In this document: piece after piece, positions 22,984 to 31,778 of the stretch | How positions within the stretch are numbered: the first letter of the stretch is position 1 | Layout: every line of letters starts with the position of its first letter | NCBI GenBank assembly: GCA_049975365.1 | Contig: JBNGDS010000028.1 | Coordinates: forward strand, 1-37,685 | Direction: 5' to 3' | Length of the DNA stretch: 37,685 bases | Origin: DSBG01 sp049975365 | GTDB taxonomy: Bacteria; Desulfobacterota; Desulfomonilia; UBA1062 | The notes under the pieces: model-generated | Database searches by the model: none | Told to the model about the DNA's origin: nothing | Seen by the model: the letters and a program-made list of their open reading frames with translations, nothing else | Position numbers and translations under genes: made by a program

Positions 22984-24408
22984 ATGATGGATGAAAAATT
23001 GAGAATCTTGGTCGTTGACGATGATGATAGTATCAGGAGGTACATAGCAAAACTCCTTTCCCAGAGTGGGTATGATGTCGCTGTCGCCTCCAACGGGAAA
23101 GACGCACTCAAAGAGATCCGCACAGGACCGGAGATCTCACTGGTCATCCTGGACATCCTCATGCCGGAGATGGACGGTCTGGAGACCCTCTCTGAGATCA
23201 GAAAATACTCGAAGGATCTCCCGGTTCTGATGCTCAGTGCCCTTGGCCAGACGACCATCATCGTCAAGGCCATGAAGGCGGGTGCAACAGATTATCTCGT
23301 AAAACCGTTCGAGGAAGAGGAACTCGAGATCGCCATAACCAAGAGTCTCGAGAAAAAGAAGCTGCTCTCCGAGATCACCAGCCTGAAAAAGAAACTTCGG
23401 GTGGATGAACTGCGGGGTGAGTTCATCTACAAGAGCACGAAGATGCAGAAGGTCAAGGACCTCGTGGACCAGATTGCAGAAACAGACGTGAGCGTGCTTA
23501 TCGAGGGTGAGAGTGGGACGGGAAAGGAACTCGTGGCACGGGCGCTGCACTACCGGTCGAATCTGAGGGACAAGCCCTTTGTGAAAGTCAACTGCGCTGC
23601 GCTGCCCCACGAGCTCCTGGAATCGGAACTGTTCGGATACGAGAGGGGGGCATTCACCGGTGCATACCGGGCAAAGGCAGGCAAGTTCGAGCTCGCGAAC
23701 AACGGCACCATCTTTCTGGATGAGATCGGGGAGATCGATCTCGCCATCCAGTCGAAACTCCTCCAAGTCCTCCAGGAGGGATCATTTTCCCGTCTGGGGG
23801 GAAAACAGGATGTGCATGTGAATGTCCGGGTCATCGCCGCTACGAACAAGGATCTGAAGAAGGCGGTGGAACAGGGGACCTTCAGGGAAGATATCTACTA
23901 CCGGCTGAACGTAATGAATGTCCATATTCCGCCGCTGTCCGAACGGAAAGAAGACATTCCCTACCTCTTCGAGTATTTCCTGGATACCTATAATGAGAAG
24001 TACGGGAAAAACGTCACGTTGAGCAAGGAAAAGGAAGATGTGTACTCGCTCATCCTCAGCTATTCCTGGCCGGGCAACGTGAGAGAACTGAAAAATCAGG
24101 TCAAAAGGCTGGTCATTCTCGGGAACATCGATGAAATGATCCAGTATCTCAGGGATGGCGGGAGCATTCCTCAGGAGAGAAGGCATCAGGAAATCTCCCA
24201 GAGATCCTTCGAACTCCTCAATGAAGACCCATCGGAGATTATCCCCTTGAAGCTCGCCGCCAAAGAAGCGACGCTGAAAGCAGAGAGAGACATGATTCTC
24301 AAGGCGCTGAGGGGGACAAACTGGAACAAGAAAAAGGCCGCACAGCTCCTCAAGATCAGTTACAAGGCACTGCTGTACAAGATCAAGGAATGCGGCATTG
24401 AAAAGTGA
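22984..24408 (+). CDS. NtrC-family sigma-54-dependent response regulator
   Basis: A 474-residue transcription activator. The receiver domain has ILVVDDDDS and phospho-acceptor Asp57 in VILDILMPEMDG. The AAA+ domain has the Walker A motif GESGTGKE (175-182), the sigma-54-contact loop GAFTGA (222-227) and FREDIYYRLNV. The C-terminal Fis-type helix-turn-helix ends with NKKKAAQLLKISYKALLYKIKE. An intact GAFTGA means it should act on RNA polymerase carrying sigma-54. Start ATG 22984 or 22987; the ribosome site is weak. It is 15 bases upstream of the exopolysaccharide export gene, in the position of PrsR in XrtA loci. No sigma-54 promoter was recognised in the window. Confidence 0.94.
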   Translation: MMDEKLRILVVDDDDSIRRYIAKLLSQSGYDVAVASNGKDALKEIRTGPEISLVILDILMPEMDGLETLSEIRKYSKDLPVLMLSALGQTTIIVKAMKAGATDYLVKPFEEEELEIAITKSLEKKKLLSEITSLKKKLRVDELRGEFIYKSTKMQKVKDLVDQIAETDVSVLIEGESGTGKELVARALHYRSNLRDKPFVKVNCAALPHELLESELFGYERGAFTGAYRAKAGKFELANNGTIFLDEIGEIDLAIQSKLLQVLQEGSFSRLGGKQDVHVNVRVIAATNKDLKKAVEQGTFREDIYYRLNVMNVHIPPLSERKEDIPYLFEYFLDTYNEKYGKNVTLSKEKEDVYSLILSYSWPGNVRELKNQVKRLVILGNIDEMIQYLRDGGSIPQERRHQEISQRSFELLNEDPSEIIPLKLAAKEATLKAERDMILKALRGTNWNKKKAAQLLKISYKALLYKIKECGIEK

Positions 24409-24423
24409 GAAAAGGGGAACGCA

Positions 24424-24966
24424 ATGAAGATATGGAGTCTGTGCGCTGCGGTTCTGGTCCTTTTCCCTCTGTGGCTCGGTGCCCAGGAGGCGAATTATAT
24501 CATAGGCCCGACTGACCTTCTCGAAATATCGGTGTGGGGAGAGGACAGCATTTCGAGACAAGTCATTGTGCGCAGTGATGGTTTCATCTCACTGCCCCTG
24601 ATCGGGGACATCAAGGCATCGGACAAGACACCGCCAGAACTTCAGAAAGATATCGAGAAATCGCTCCTGGCCTTCATAAAAGACCCGCGGTGTGCGGTTA
24701 TTGTGCTGGAGCCGAGGAGCAAGAGATTGTATATCGAAGGACAGGTGAATCAGCCTGGGCAGTATACCCTGGACCGCGATATGACCCTGATCCAGGTTAT
24801 CTCCATGGCAGGTGGATTTACCGAGTGGGCTGACCGCAGCTCCATCATCATCTTGAGAACCGAAGGCTCAAAGAAGAACAGATTTACTGTAAATTACAAG
24901 AAAATCATCAAGGGAACAGTGGAGGATATCGCAATACGTCCAGGAGACACGATCGTCGTCCCGTGA
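24424..24966 (+). CDS. Polysaccharide export protein (Wza/EpsE-like, SLBB)
   Basis: A 180-residue exported protein. A signal peptide (MKIWSLCAAVLVLFPLWLGA) is followed by the export domain start YIIGPTDLLEISVWGEDSIS and VRSDGFISLPLIGDIKASD, then one SLBB domain (RLYIEGQVNQPGQYTLDRD). It has no lipobox cysteine, so it is a soluble periplasmic or membrane-peripheral export component rather than a Wza lipoprotein. It is the first gene of the exopolysaccharide block. It ends with a GTGA overlap with the beta-barrel gene, suggesting coupled translation. Confidence 0.9.
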   Translation: MKIWSLCAAVLVLFPLWLGAQEANYIIGPTDLLEISVWGEDSISRQVIVRSDGFISLPLIGDIKASDKTPPELQKDIEKSLLAFIKDPRCAVIVLEPRSKRLYIEGQVNQPGQYTLDRDMTLIQVISMAGGFTEWADRSSIIILRTEGSKKNRFTVNYKKIIKGTVEDIAIRPGDTIVVP

Positions 24967-26174
24967 GTACTCGCATAGGACTCGGCATCGTTTGTCTCAT
25001 CCTGGTGGCTCTCCCTTGCCATCGGGCCGTGGCATACACTCTTGAGTTTCACCCCGGGATCTACACGTCATACGAATACACGGACAACTACTATGGAGAT
25101 CCCCGCAACGAAGAGAGCGAGGGTATCTATGAGGTCGGCCCCAGCCTGACCGTTCTCCTTCTCTCACCGACATTCAGGTGGGATCTTACCGGATACCTCG
25201 CACAGAGCTACCACCAGGACCTTGAAGACGAGGATTCCACGGAGGCACGCCTTGCGTCTACTGCAACGGTGGGCGGCCAGATCACCTCCATGTCCATCTC
25301 ATATGCATACAGCCAGACCCGGCGGAGAGAAAGTCTGGGGGAGACGGCAGGGATCAGACGGACCCACAGCGGATCGGTCTCCATCGAACGTGAGATGTCG
25401 CAGAGGACAGCGCTGAGGCTGGCCACTGACGCGACAAAAGAGATCAACGACAGGCCCACCGAAGATACTGATTCATGGGGAGGAAACGCAGGGTTGACCT
25501 GGAGGGCTACCCGAAGGAACACCATCGATTTGACTTTCCGCCACGATCTCCATACATATGAAATACGTGAAGACACACAGACGACGGCAAGCACGGCACA
25601 TTGGGGTTATGCACTGAGCCCGAGACTGACCCTCGGGATAGTAGGAGATTACGTGCACGTGAACCGTGGAGATGACCCCAATGAGGATATCTATGACACG
25701 AGTGCGACCATGGAGTATACTCCCTATCAGAACATAGCCCTCTCACTCCGGGGAGGATACAGCTGGCTCGTCCTGGAGAACGGAGAGAGAGGGAGAACCT
25801 ACACCATGGCGGGAGATCTGACCGGCACGACGGATCGCGATACCTTCACCCTGAGCGTCTCAAAGGGGTACCGGGCCGAGTTCACCGCAGACAGATATGG
25901 AACCTACGATGTCAGGGCTGCACGTCTTTCCTGGGAGAGACGGCTGCTCCGGACGGTGAGTTCATCCGTCTCTGTCGCATATGAAGACTCTCGACCCTCC
26001 TTTGAGGGTGTCGAGGAGGATGAGACTGACGTTGTAGCGGGGGGTTCGCTGGCGTGGAGTCCTGTGGAATATGTGGATACACGGCTCTCCTACGAACACC
26101 TCAGGCACACCTATGAGATTTCAGATACCGTGATGGAGAACCGATATAGAGTTATCGTAGAGGTGCGATACTGA
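24963..26174 (+). CDS. Outer-membrane beta-barrel protein of the exopolysaccharide block
   Basis: A 403-residue protein with a signal peptide ending near VAYTLEFHPG. The rest is rich in alternating strands such as LRLATDATKEIND and LTLGIVGDYVHVNRGDD, and it ends in an aromatic-hydrophobic strand, RVIVEVRY. These are features of an outer-membrane barrel. Its size and position fit the XrtA-associated outer-membrane protein family (TIGR03016-like), a candidate export pore partner. The start is GTG, overlapping the previous stop by four bases. The barrel prediction is strong; the family assignment relies mostly on context. Confidence 0.78.
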   Translation: MSTRIGLGIVCLILVALPCHRAVAYTLEFHPGIYTSYEYTDNYYGDPRNEESEGIYEVGPSLTVLLLSPTFRWDLTGYLAQSYHQDLEDEDSTEARLASTATVGGQITSMSISYAYSQTRRRESLGETAGIRRTHSGSVSIEREMSQRTALRLATDATKEINDRPTEDTDSWGGNAGLTWRATRRNTIDLTFRHDLHTYEIREDTQTTASTAHWGYALSPRLTLGIVGDYVHVNRGDDPNEDIYDTSATMEYTPYQNIALSLRGGYSWLVLENGERGRTYTMAGDLTGTTDRDTFTLSVSKGYRAEFTADRYGTYDVRAARLSWERRLLRTVSSSVSVAYEDSRPSFEGVEEDETDVVAGGSLAWSPVEYVDTRLSYEHLRHTYEISDTVMENRYRVIVEVRY

Positions 26175-27712
26175 TGGACCAGGGGAAGAGCATCAACATC
26201 CAGGATCTCATCGAATCACTCATCAAGAAATGGTACTGGGTTACCATTCCCCTGTTCTCATTTCTCATCCTCGGTGCATGGATCTACGTGGTAATGCCGA
26301 GGACCTACGAGGCGTCCACTCTCATTCTCGTACAGCCCCAGGAGATCCCCTCGGCCTACGTCGAGGCAACGGTGAGTTCCGGGGTTGAGGAGCGGGTGCG
26401 AACCCTCTCCCAGGAGGTGCTGTCCCGGTCGAACCTTGAGGCCATCATCCAGGAGATGGGTCTATTCCAGGAACAACGACGTGAGGGTGTGTCCATTGAC
26501 ATCCTGGTGGCGTCCATGAGGAAGCGGATCCAGGTGAACACAGTCGGGGGCCGCCGCGGGGAGTTGAGTTCATTCACCATCTCGTTTAGGGGGAGGGCCC
26601 CACGGGAGGTTGCCGATGTAACCAACAGGCTTGCCTCCTACTTCATCGACTCCCATCTGAAACTGAGGGCCCGCCAGGCAACACAGACAACACACTTCCT
26701 GGAGAAACAGCTCGATGAGCTGAAGACCCTGCTCCAGGAGCAGGAGGCGCAGGTAGAACAGTACCGGAACAGATATATGGGAGAACTGCCGGAGCAGCTG
26801 GCAAGCAATATCTCCACAATCAGCAGCCTCCAGACACGGCTCGAGTCTGTGCAGGCATCCATCAGTGATGCCATGAACCGGCGTCTTGCCATCCAGACGC
26901 AGCTCTCCCAGATCGAGAGCGAGCAACCGGGGGCAACAACACTCTCCCAGCGCGGCCAGCGGGCCGTTGAGCTCAGGGCCAGGCTCGAGGAGATGAGATC
27001 GAGATATACCCCTGAGCACCCTGAAATTGTACGGTTACGACAGCAGATCAATGAGCTGGAAGGTCAGCCCCAGGAAGGGGAGTCCCCTATCAGTGATCCG
27101 CAGATTCTTGAGCTGAAGAACCAGCTTTCGACCATCAACATCGAGCTGGAAGGTCTTCGGAAAGATGGAGAGAGGTTGAAGGAGCGCATCGAGTACTACC
27201 AGCAGAGGGTTGAGAACACCCCGAAGAGGGAGCAGGAACTGGCTGCTCTCACAAGGGATTATAACATAACCCAGCAGAACTATCAGCGGCTTCTGGACAG
27301 GCTGTATGAGGCCAAGCGGGCCGAGAGCATGGAACTGAGGCAGCAGGGAGAACAGTTCAGGGTTCTGGATTATGCGCAGCCACCCCAAGTTCCGGTCAGC
27401 CCTGACAGGAATCGGATAGGACTGGTTTTCCTGGCGCTGGGCCTCGGGGCGGGTGCAGGGATCGTCCTCCTGTTCGAGATGCTGGACTCGACGGTCAAGG
27501 GAGTTCAGCAACTCGAGAAGTGGACTGATGGCATCCCGTGCATCACCGCGGTTCCCCTGGCACTCACCAAGGATGACAAGACAAGGCGACGGCTGGTTTC
27601 CATCTTTTTCGTGGCGCTGAATATCAGTATCGTCGTCGTGGGCGCAGGTATTGTGTTCTACTCCAAGGTACACAACGTCGTGTACGATCTGCCCATACCG
27701 CTGCCGTTTTAA
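26174..27712 (+). CDS. Polysaccharide chain-length determinant (Wzz/XrtA type)
   Basis: A 512-residue inner-membrane protein. The N-terminal membrane segment (about 22-40) is followed by the Wzz signature (MPRTYEASTLILVQPQEIP), a long coiled coil (about 165-390) and a second membrane segment near 415 after the PPQVPVSPDRN proline-rich motif. A third hydrophobic segment lies near 475-497. Three membrane segments and the length match the XrtA-type chain-length family. It controls polymer length together with the tyrosine kinase encoded downstream. Its ATG shares one base with the previous stop. The kinase domain is not fused, being encoded by a separate gene. Confidence 0.9.
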   Translation: MDQGKSINIQDLIESLIKKWYWVTIPLFSFLILGAWIYVVMPRTYEASTLILVQPQEIPSAYVEATVSSGVEERVRTLSQEVLSRSNLEAIIQEMGLFQEQRREGVSIDILVASMRKRIQVNTVGGRRGELSSFTISFRGRAPREVADVTNRLASYFIDSHLKLRARQATQTTHFLEKQLDELKTLLQEQEAQVEQYRNRYMGELPEQLASNISTISSLQTRLESVQASISDAMNRRLAIQTQLSQIESEQPGATTLSQRGQRAVELRARLEEMRSRYTPEHPEIVRLRQQINELEGQPQEGESPISDPQILELKNQLSTINIELEGLRKDGERLKERIEYYQQRVENTPKREQELAALTRDYNITQQNYQRLLDRLYEAKRAESMELRQQGEQFRVLDYAQPPQVPVSPDRNRIGLVFLALGLGAGAGIVLLFEMLDSTVKGVQQLEKWTDGIPCITAVPLALTKDDKTRRRLVSIFFVALNISIVVVGAGIVFYSKVHNVVYDLPIPLPF

Positions 27713-27722
27713 AGGAAAGCCC

Positions 27723-29309
27723 ATGTACAAGGATTTTTTCGGACTCAGAGAAAAGCCGTTTTCCATCACCCCTGATCCGAAGTTCCTCTACATGAGTCCC
27801 GGGCACAAGGAAGCACTGGCTCACCTGCTCTACGGTATGAAAGAGGGCAGCGGGTTCGTGGTTATCACCGGAGAGGTGGGAACGGGAAAGACCACGATCC
27901 TGAATGCATTCCTCCTGAAGCTCCCCCCCCGCATGCCCAAGGTGGTCATCAAGAATCCCAATATCAAAACTGAGAATCTCTACTTCCTTTTGGGCGAGGC
28001 CATCGGAATACCGGGCGAGAGACGCTCCAGGGACAACATCCACGAGTTCGAGAACAGGCTCAAAGAAATCGGAGGTGCGGTGCTGATCGTGGATGAAGCC
28101 CAGGGGCTTGCCATAGAGATGCTCGAGGAGATCAGGCTGCTCTCCAACCTCGAGACCATGAACGAAAAGCTGGTACAGATCATGCTGCTTGGACAGCAGG
28201 AGCTCAATGAAAAGCTCCAGAGCCCCCAGCTCAGGCAGCTCAAGCAGCGAATCGGAATCAAGTACCACATTCCGCCCCTGGACAACAAAGAAACACGGGA
28301 TTACATCGACCATCGTCTCAGGATTGCAGGCTACGAACCCAAGGAAAAGCCTCTGTTCACCACGTCCGCCCTCAACGAAATCTACCGATATAGCAAGGGG
28401 TTTCCACGGCTCATCAACATCGTATGCGACAATCTCCTGATTTCTGCATTTACCGATGAGATCAGACAGATCAACGCGACCATGGTGAAACGGGTTGTTT
28501 CAGACCTTGAAGAAACCTACGGTAAATCAAAATCTTCCGGCGAGATGGGGGTGAAGAGGAAACACCCTCTCCTCCGCCGTGTCATTGTTCCCGCAGGGGT
28601 GTTTCTGCTCCTCGCAGGAGGCTTCTGGATGCTCTCTACACGGACAGACCTCGCGATTCGTATCCCAGATACATTTGTACAGGTTACTGGCGCAGTCTCT
28701 CAGATCATCGGAGCAGACCCACAGAGAGATTCCGTATCCCCTGAAGGGCCTGCTTCTTCCCCGGTGATGTCACCGGGCGTGCACTCTGTTCCCGCCAAGG
28801 AAAAGATCTCCATCATCGAAGAGAAGGGTGAACCATCACTTCCACCCGTGCCACCGACGCTCGTGGAGCCAGAAAAGGAGACTATGGCTGCCATCAGGGT
28901 CCACAGGGGAGACACCCTCGCTGAACTGGCGGCTGTGTACTACGGCAGGGTGGATTCCGGGATTCTCGATGCAATCAAACAAGCCAATCCTTCCCTTGAG
29001 AACATTGATCTCATCTATGAAGGCCAGGAAATCTTCCTGCCTGACATTGAAACCATGCCACGGGAACTCTTCTCTGTAAGTGTTGCGAGCTATCACTCCA
29101 TCACCGAGGCAAAGGCAGTGTTTCTCGACCTTCTGGACAGGGGATTCGACGCCACGATCTACCCCTATGTTGACAGCCAGAAGAATCACTGGTACCGGAT
29201 CACCATCGGGACGTTTTCAAACAGGACTGAGGCGATCCAGTACTCGGAGCATCTGGGGGAAAAAGGATTTCTCTACGCCAAACCGGTCAAGATTCGAATG
29301 GAGGAATAG
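27723..29309 (+). CDS. ExeA-type AAA ATPase with membrane anchor, LysM and SPOR domains
   Basis: A 528-residue protein. Residues 1-270 form an ExeA/GspA-like ATPase with Walker A GEVGTGKTT near 50-58 and Walker B VLIVDEAQ near 120-127; DFFGLREKPFSITPDP is typical of XrtA-associated ATPases. One membrane segment lies near 288-306, then a proline-rich linker. A LysM domain follows (IRVHRGDTLAELAAVYYG, about 391-436), and a C-terminal SPOR domain (about 449-525). LysM and SPOR both bind peptidoglycan, so the protein could couple cytoplasmic ATP hydrolysis to the cell wall. AAAGGAAAG supports ATG 27723; the frame open further upstream lies over the chain-length gene. Confidence 0.88.
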   Translation: MYKDFFGLREKPFSITPDPKFLYMSPGHKEALAHLLYGMKEGSGFVVITGEVGTGKTTILNAFLLKLPPRMPKVVIKNPNIKTENLYFLLGEAIGIPGERRSRDNIHEFENRLKEIGGAVLIVDEAQGLAIEMLEEIRLLSNLETMNEKLVQIMLLGQQELNEKLQSPQLRQLKQRIGIKYHIPPLDNKETRDYIDHRLRIAGYEPKEKPLFTTSALNEIYRYSKGFPRLINIVCDNLLISAFTDEIRQINATMVKRVVSDLEETYGKSKSSGEMGVKRKHPLLRRVIVPAGVFLLLAGGFWMLSTRTDLAIRIPDTFVQVTGAVSQIIGADPQRDSVSPEGPASSPVMSPGVHSVPAKEKISIIEEKGEPSLPPVPPTLVEPEKETMAAIRVHRGDTLAELAAVYYGRVDSGILDAIKQANPSLENIDLIYEGQEIFLPDIETMPRELFSVSVASYHSITEAKAVFLDLLDRGFDATIYPYVDSQKNHWYRITIGTFSNRTEAIQYSEHLGEKGFLYAKPVKIRMEE

Positions 29310-30071
29310 ATGGCCCGATTATCCAAGGTGCTCGACAAGCAGGAGTTGAACTACCCCCCTCACAGCGGGATAACGGGGAGACTCGATGATCATCTCTACA
29401 TGTACCACATGCCCTATTCCTACACCGCGGAACAGATCAGAAAACTCAGGACCCATATCTTCCATACGGCCAAAGAGAGAATCCCCCACGTCATCATGGT
29501 CACCAGCGCCCTGCCGGGAGAGGGGAAGAGCGTAATCGCATCAAATCTGGCCATATCGATCGCAAAGGGTGAAGATCAGTACGTGCTGCTCGTTGAGTGC
29601 GACCTGAGGAAGCCCTCGCTCTATAAGCTTTTTAAATACCCACCTTCCCAGGGATTGAGCGAGGTCATTCAGGGCAGAGCACGGATTCAGGACTGCCTCA
29701 TCAAGACCCCCATCGACAAGCTCACCATCCTGCCTGCTGCGAAAGAAGCTCCCGCAAATCCCTCGGAACTTCTCGAATCAAAGAGAACAAGTTCGATCAT
29801 CACAGAACTCAGCAGACGATACCCAGACCGGTTTGTCATCATCGATACTCCCCCCATTCAGGCAACCGTTGATCCCAAGATCCTTGCAGACCAGGTGGAA
29901 GCGATCGTCATGGTTGTACGGCACCGGTACACACGGGAGGATGAGTTCAAGATGGCCATCGATACGCTGCCCAAGAGCAAGATCATCGGGACTGTCCTGA
30001 ATGCCGTGGATGAGTTGCCGGTGAAAAAGTATAAGTACAACAAATACAAGTATTACAAGCACTATCCCTGA
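29310..30071 (+). CDS. Bacterial tyrosine autokinase (BY-kinase, XrtA-associated type)
   Basis: A 253-residue cytoplasmic kinase that regulates polysaccharide polymerisation with the chain-length protein. Walker A ALPGEGKS (67-74), Walker A' LLVECDLRKP (93-102) and Walker B VIIDTPP (176-182) are present. The first acidic residue of Walker A' is Glu95, where Asp is usual; Asp97 is kept. The C-terminus is a cluster of tyrosines (Y241, Y243, Y246, Y248, Y249, Y252), the autophosphorylation sites of such kinases. The ATG directly follows the previous stop, with GGAGGAA as ribosome site. It is the last gene of the exopolysaccharide block. Confidence 0.92.
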   Translation: MARLSKVLDKQELNYPPHSGITGRLDDHLYMYHMPYSYTAEQIRKLRTHIFHTAKERIPHVIMVTSALPGEGKSVIASNLAISIAKGEDQYVLLVECDLRKPSLYKLFKYPPSQGLSEVIQGRARIQDCLIKTPIDKLTILPAAKEAPANPSELLESKRTSSIITELSRRYPDRFVIIDTPPIQATVDPKILADQVEAIVMVVRHRYTREDEFKMAIDTLPKSKIIGTVLNAVDELPVKKYKYNKYKYYKHYP

Positions 30072-30192
30072 TTCCTGTGCACAGAGCAGTCAAGCCAGAA
30101 GGTACCATCCCGTCTGTTCACGGCATGGAAGATGTATCCATCACCGCGCGGAGAGTGTTTTCGGGGAAGTGAATCTGTGCTATGCTGTATCC

Positions 30193-30876
30193 ATGGTGAG
30201 GCGTATCTTCACCGAACTCCTTCCGCCGAGGTGTCTGGTGTGCGGGTCGCGGGAACCACTGATCAAGGGGGTGTGTTCCCTGTGCCGATCCCAGATACTC
30301 CCCATTCCTGAACCGACCTGTGACAGGTGTGGTTCTCCCTGTGGAACCGTCGGGGTCTGCCTCCAGTGTCAGAGTCACCCACCACCGTTTGACAAGATGG
30401 TGAGTGCGGCAGTGTTTGACGGTCTGATCAAGGACATCATCCATGTATTCAAGTACAGGAAAGCAACGGTCTACAAGAAATTTCTCGCCCATCTTCTTTT
30501 TGATGCCCTCACGCCCCTGAATCTAACGTGCGATGTCCTCACCTTCGTTCCTCTTCACTGGACAAGAATGATCACGAGAGGCTATAACCAGGCAGCTCTC
30601 ATAGCCCAGGAATTGTCTGGCTATCTGGAGACAGATGTGAGATATGATGTGATCAGGAAAACGAGGAAGACCGCGAGCCAGGTCGGGTTGAAAGGAAGAG
30701 ACAGAAAGCGCAATATTCATGGAGCCTTTGCTGCTCGGGGCGTTGATGCCAGCTCTGTCATGGTTGTCGATGATGTTATTACCACAGGGCAGACCGCCTA
30801 TGAAATCTCCAGAGCACTGAAAAATGCAGGTGCCTCTCGCATCGTGTTTGTCAGCATAGGAAGGATCGTATCGTGA
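30193..30876 (+). CDS. ComF family phosphoribosyltransferase-like protein
   Basis: A 227-residue ComF/GntX-type protein. The N-terminal zinc-finger region has PPRCLVCG, CSLCRS, CDRCGSPCG and CLQCQ. The C-terminal phosphoribosyltransferase-type domain has FKYRKATVYKKF and the PRPP loop VMVVDDVITTGQT. ComF proteins take part in natural transformation in some bacteria; the role elsewhere is unclear. The frame opens at GTG 30169, but MVRRIFTELLPPRCLVCG from ATG 30193 matches the usual start; no clear ribosome site decides. It ends with a GTGA overlap with the next gene. Confidence 0.88.
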   Translation: MVRRIFTELLPPRCLVCGSREPLIKGVCSLCRSQILPIPEPTCDRCGSPCGTVGVCLQCQSHPPPFDKMVSAAVFDGLIKDIIHVFKYRKATVYKKFLAHLLFDALTPLNLTCDVLTFVPLHWTRMITRGYNQAALIAQELSGYLETDVRYDVIRKTRKTASQVGLKGRDRKRNIHGAFAARGVDASSVMVVDDVITTGQTAYEISRALKNAGASRIVFVSIGRIVS

Positions 30877-31778
30877 CAAATGGAAGACCTCGAAGAAAGA
30901 AGGATCCGCTCTACCTTGAAGATATAACGCTCACCATTCCCGCTCCAGGGATGGAAGAGAATGAGAACCTATTTCTCTCGAATCTCTTTCTCGGCAGGTA
31001 TAATGAGGATCAGATCATGGAAATGCTTGAGATTGTCGGTATCACCCCCATTCTTCGGAGAAAGGGGTATCACAATCTCATCGTGAGCATTCTCAGGCAG
31101 GACAACTACACCTCACGACTTTTTGTGAACTTCGACACGGTCGTAAAAGAGACCCGCCTCATAGAGCTCATCGTCCGTGAAGGACTATTCAGGCCAAAGC
31201 AGCAGTTTCTTGATGGGTATGACTTCTCAAAGGGCCTTTCCATGATGCTCATCGAGTGGCTTGCCCTGCAGGACCCCAGGGCCGTGTTCAGCGAGGATAA
31301 ACCACGGCTGCCTGGACAGGAGTATCCCGGACTGGGGGGCTTGAAGAATATTTATGATCTCCTCTATCGATTTGTGCGCTCAATGGGCAAGGATGCGATC
31401 GTGGATATCCCGGAATATTATCATGCAGCAGTGATTTACTCAAAAATGTATGCGGATATCTATTCTCGGAAGTACTCCTTTTTCTCTCCTGTGGATGCCG
31501 GGAAGGTGCAGTCAATGATCAGGGATCTGAATGACAGACCCCTGGCCGATATCTCCTTTGCCATAGCATTCGGTTGTCTTGTGAACCGGAACACGGGGGA
31601 GAAGACTCAGTGGAAACCATCGGAGCAGATCTACCCGATCTCGAATACACTCCAGCGATATTTCGAAGATGATCTATACAAGGCGATCGTCAACAAGACA
31701 ATGGAGGAATCAAGGTTTTCCATAGACTGGGAGAGATACGACACCTTACATTCCCAGGGGATGCTCGATGCACTATAG
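30873..31778 (+). CDS. Conserved-looking protein of unknown function
   Basis: A 301-residue protein I do not recognise. It has no signal peptide or membrane segment. Features include RPRRKKDPLYLEDITL at the start, PRLPGQEYPGLGGL near 150 and QWKPSEQIYPISNTL near 262. The body looks helical with conserved-looking tyrosines and acidic residues, but shows no nucleotide or metal motif. It starts with GTG overlapping the ComF-type stop by four bases, with AAGGAT as ribosome site, and its end overlaps the next gene by 11 bases. This three-gene chain of overlaps is strong evidence that it is translated. Function unknown. Confidence 0.75.
   Translation: MTNGRPRRKKDPLYLEDITLTIPAPGMEENENLFLSNLFLGRYNEDQIMEMLEIVGITPILRRKGYHNLIVSILRQDNYTSRLFVNFDTVVKETRLIELIVREGLFRPKQQFLDGYDFSKGLSMMLIEWLALQDPRAVFSEDKPRLPGQEYPGLGGLKNIYDLLYRFVRSMGKDAIVDIPEYYHAAVIYSKMYADIYSRKYSFFSPVDAGKVQSMIRDLNDRPLADISFAIAFGCLVNRNTGEKTQWKPSEQIYPISNTLQRYFEDDLYKAIVNKTMEESRFSIDWERYDTLHSQGMLDAL

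Noticed and set aside
20911..24423. Sigma-54 promoter for the kinase or exopolysaccharide genes
   Set aside because: No GG-N10-GC element was convincing in the gaps before 20971, 22984 or 24424, although the regulator has an intact GAFTGA loop.
23782..24561. 259-codon open frame on the minus strand
   Set aside because: It is antisense to the AAA+ and helix-turn-helix parts of the response regulator and the start of the export gene; no family resemblance.
27624..28313. 229-codon open frame on the minus strand
   Set aside because: It lies antisense to the ExeA-type ATPase core, whose Walker motifs show that the plus strand codes.
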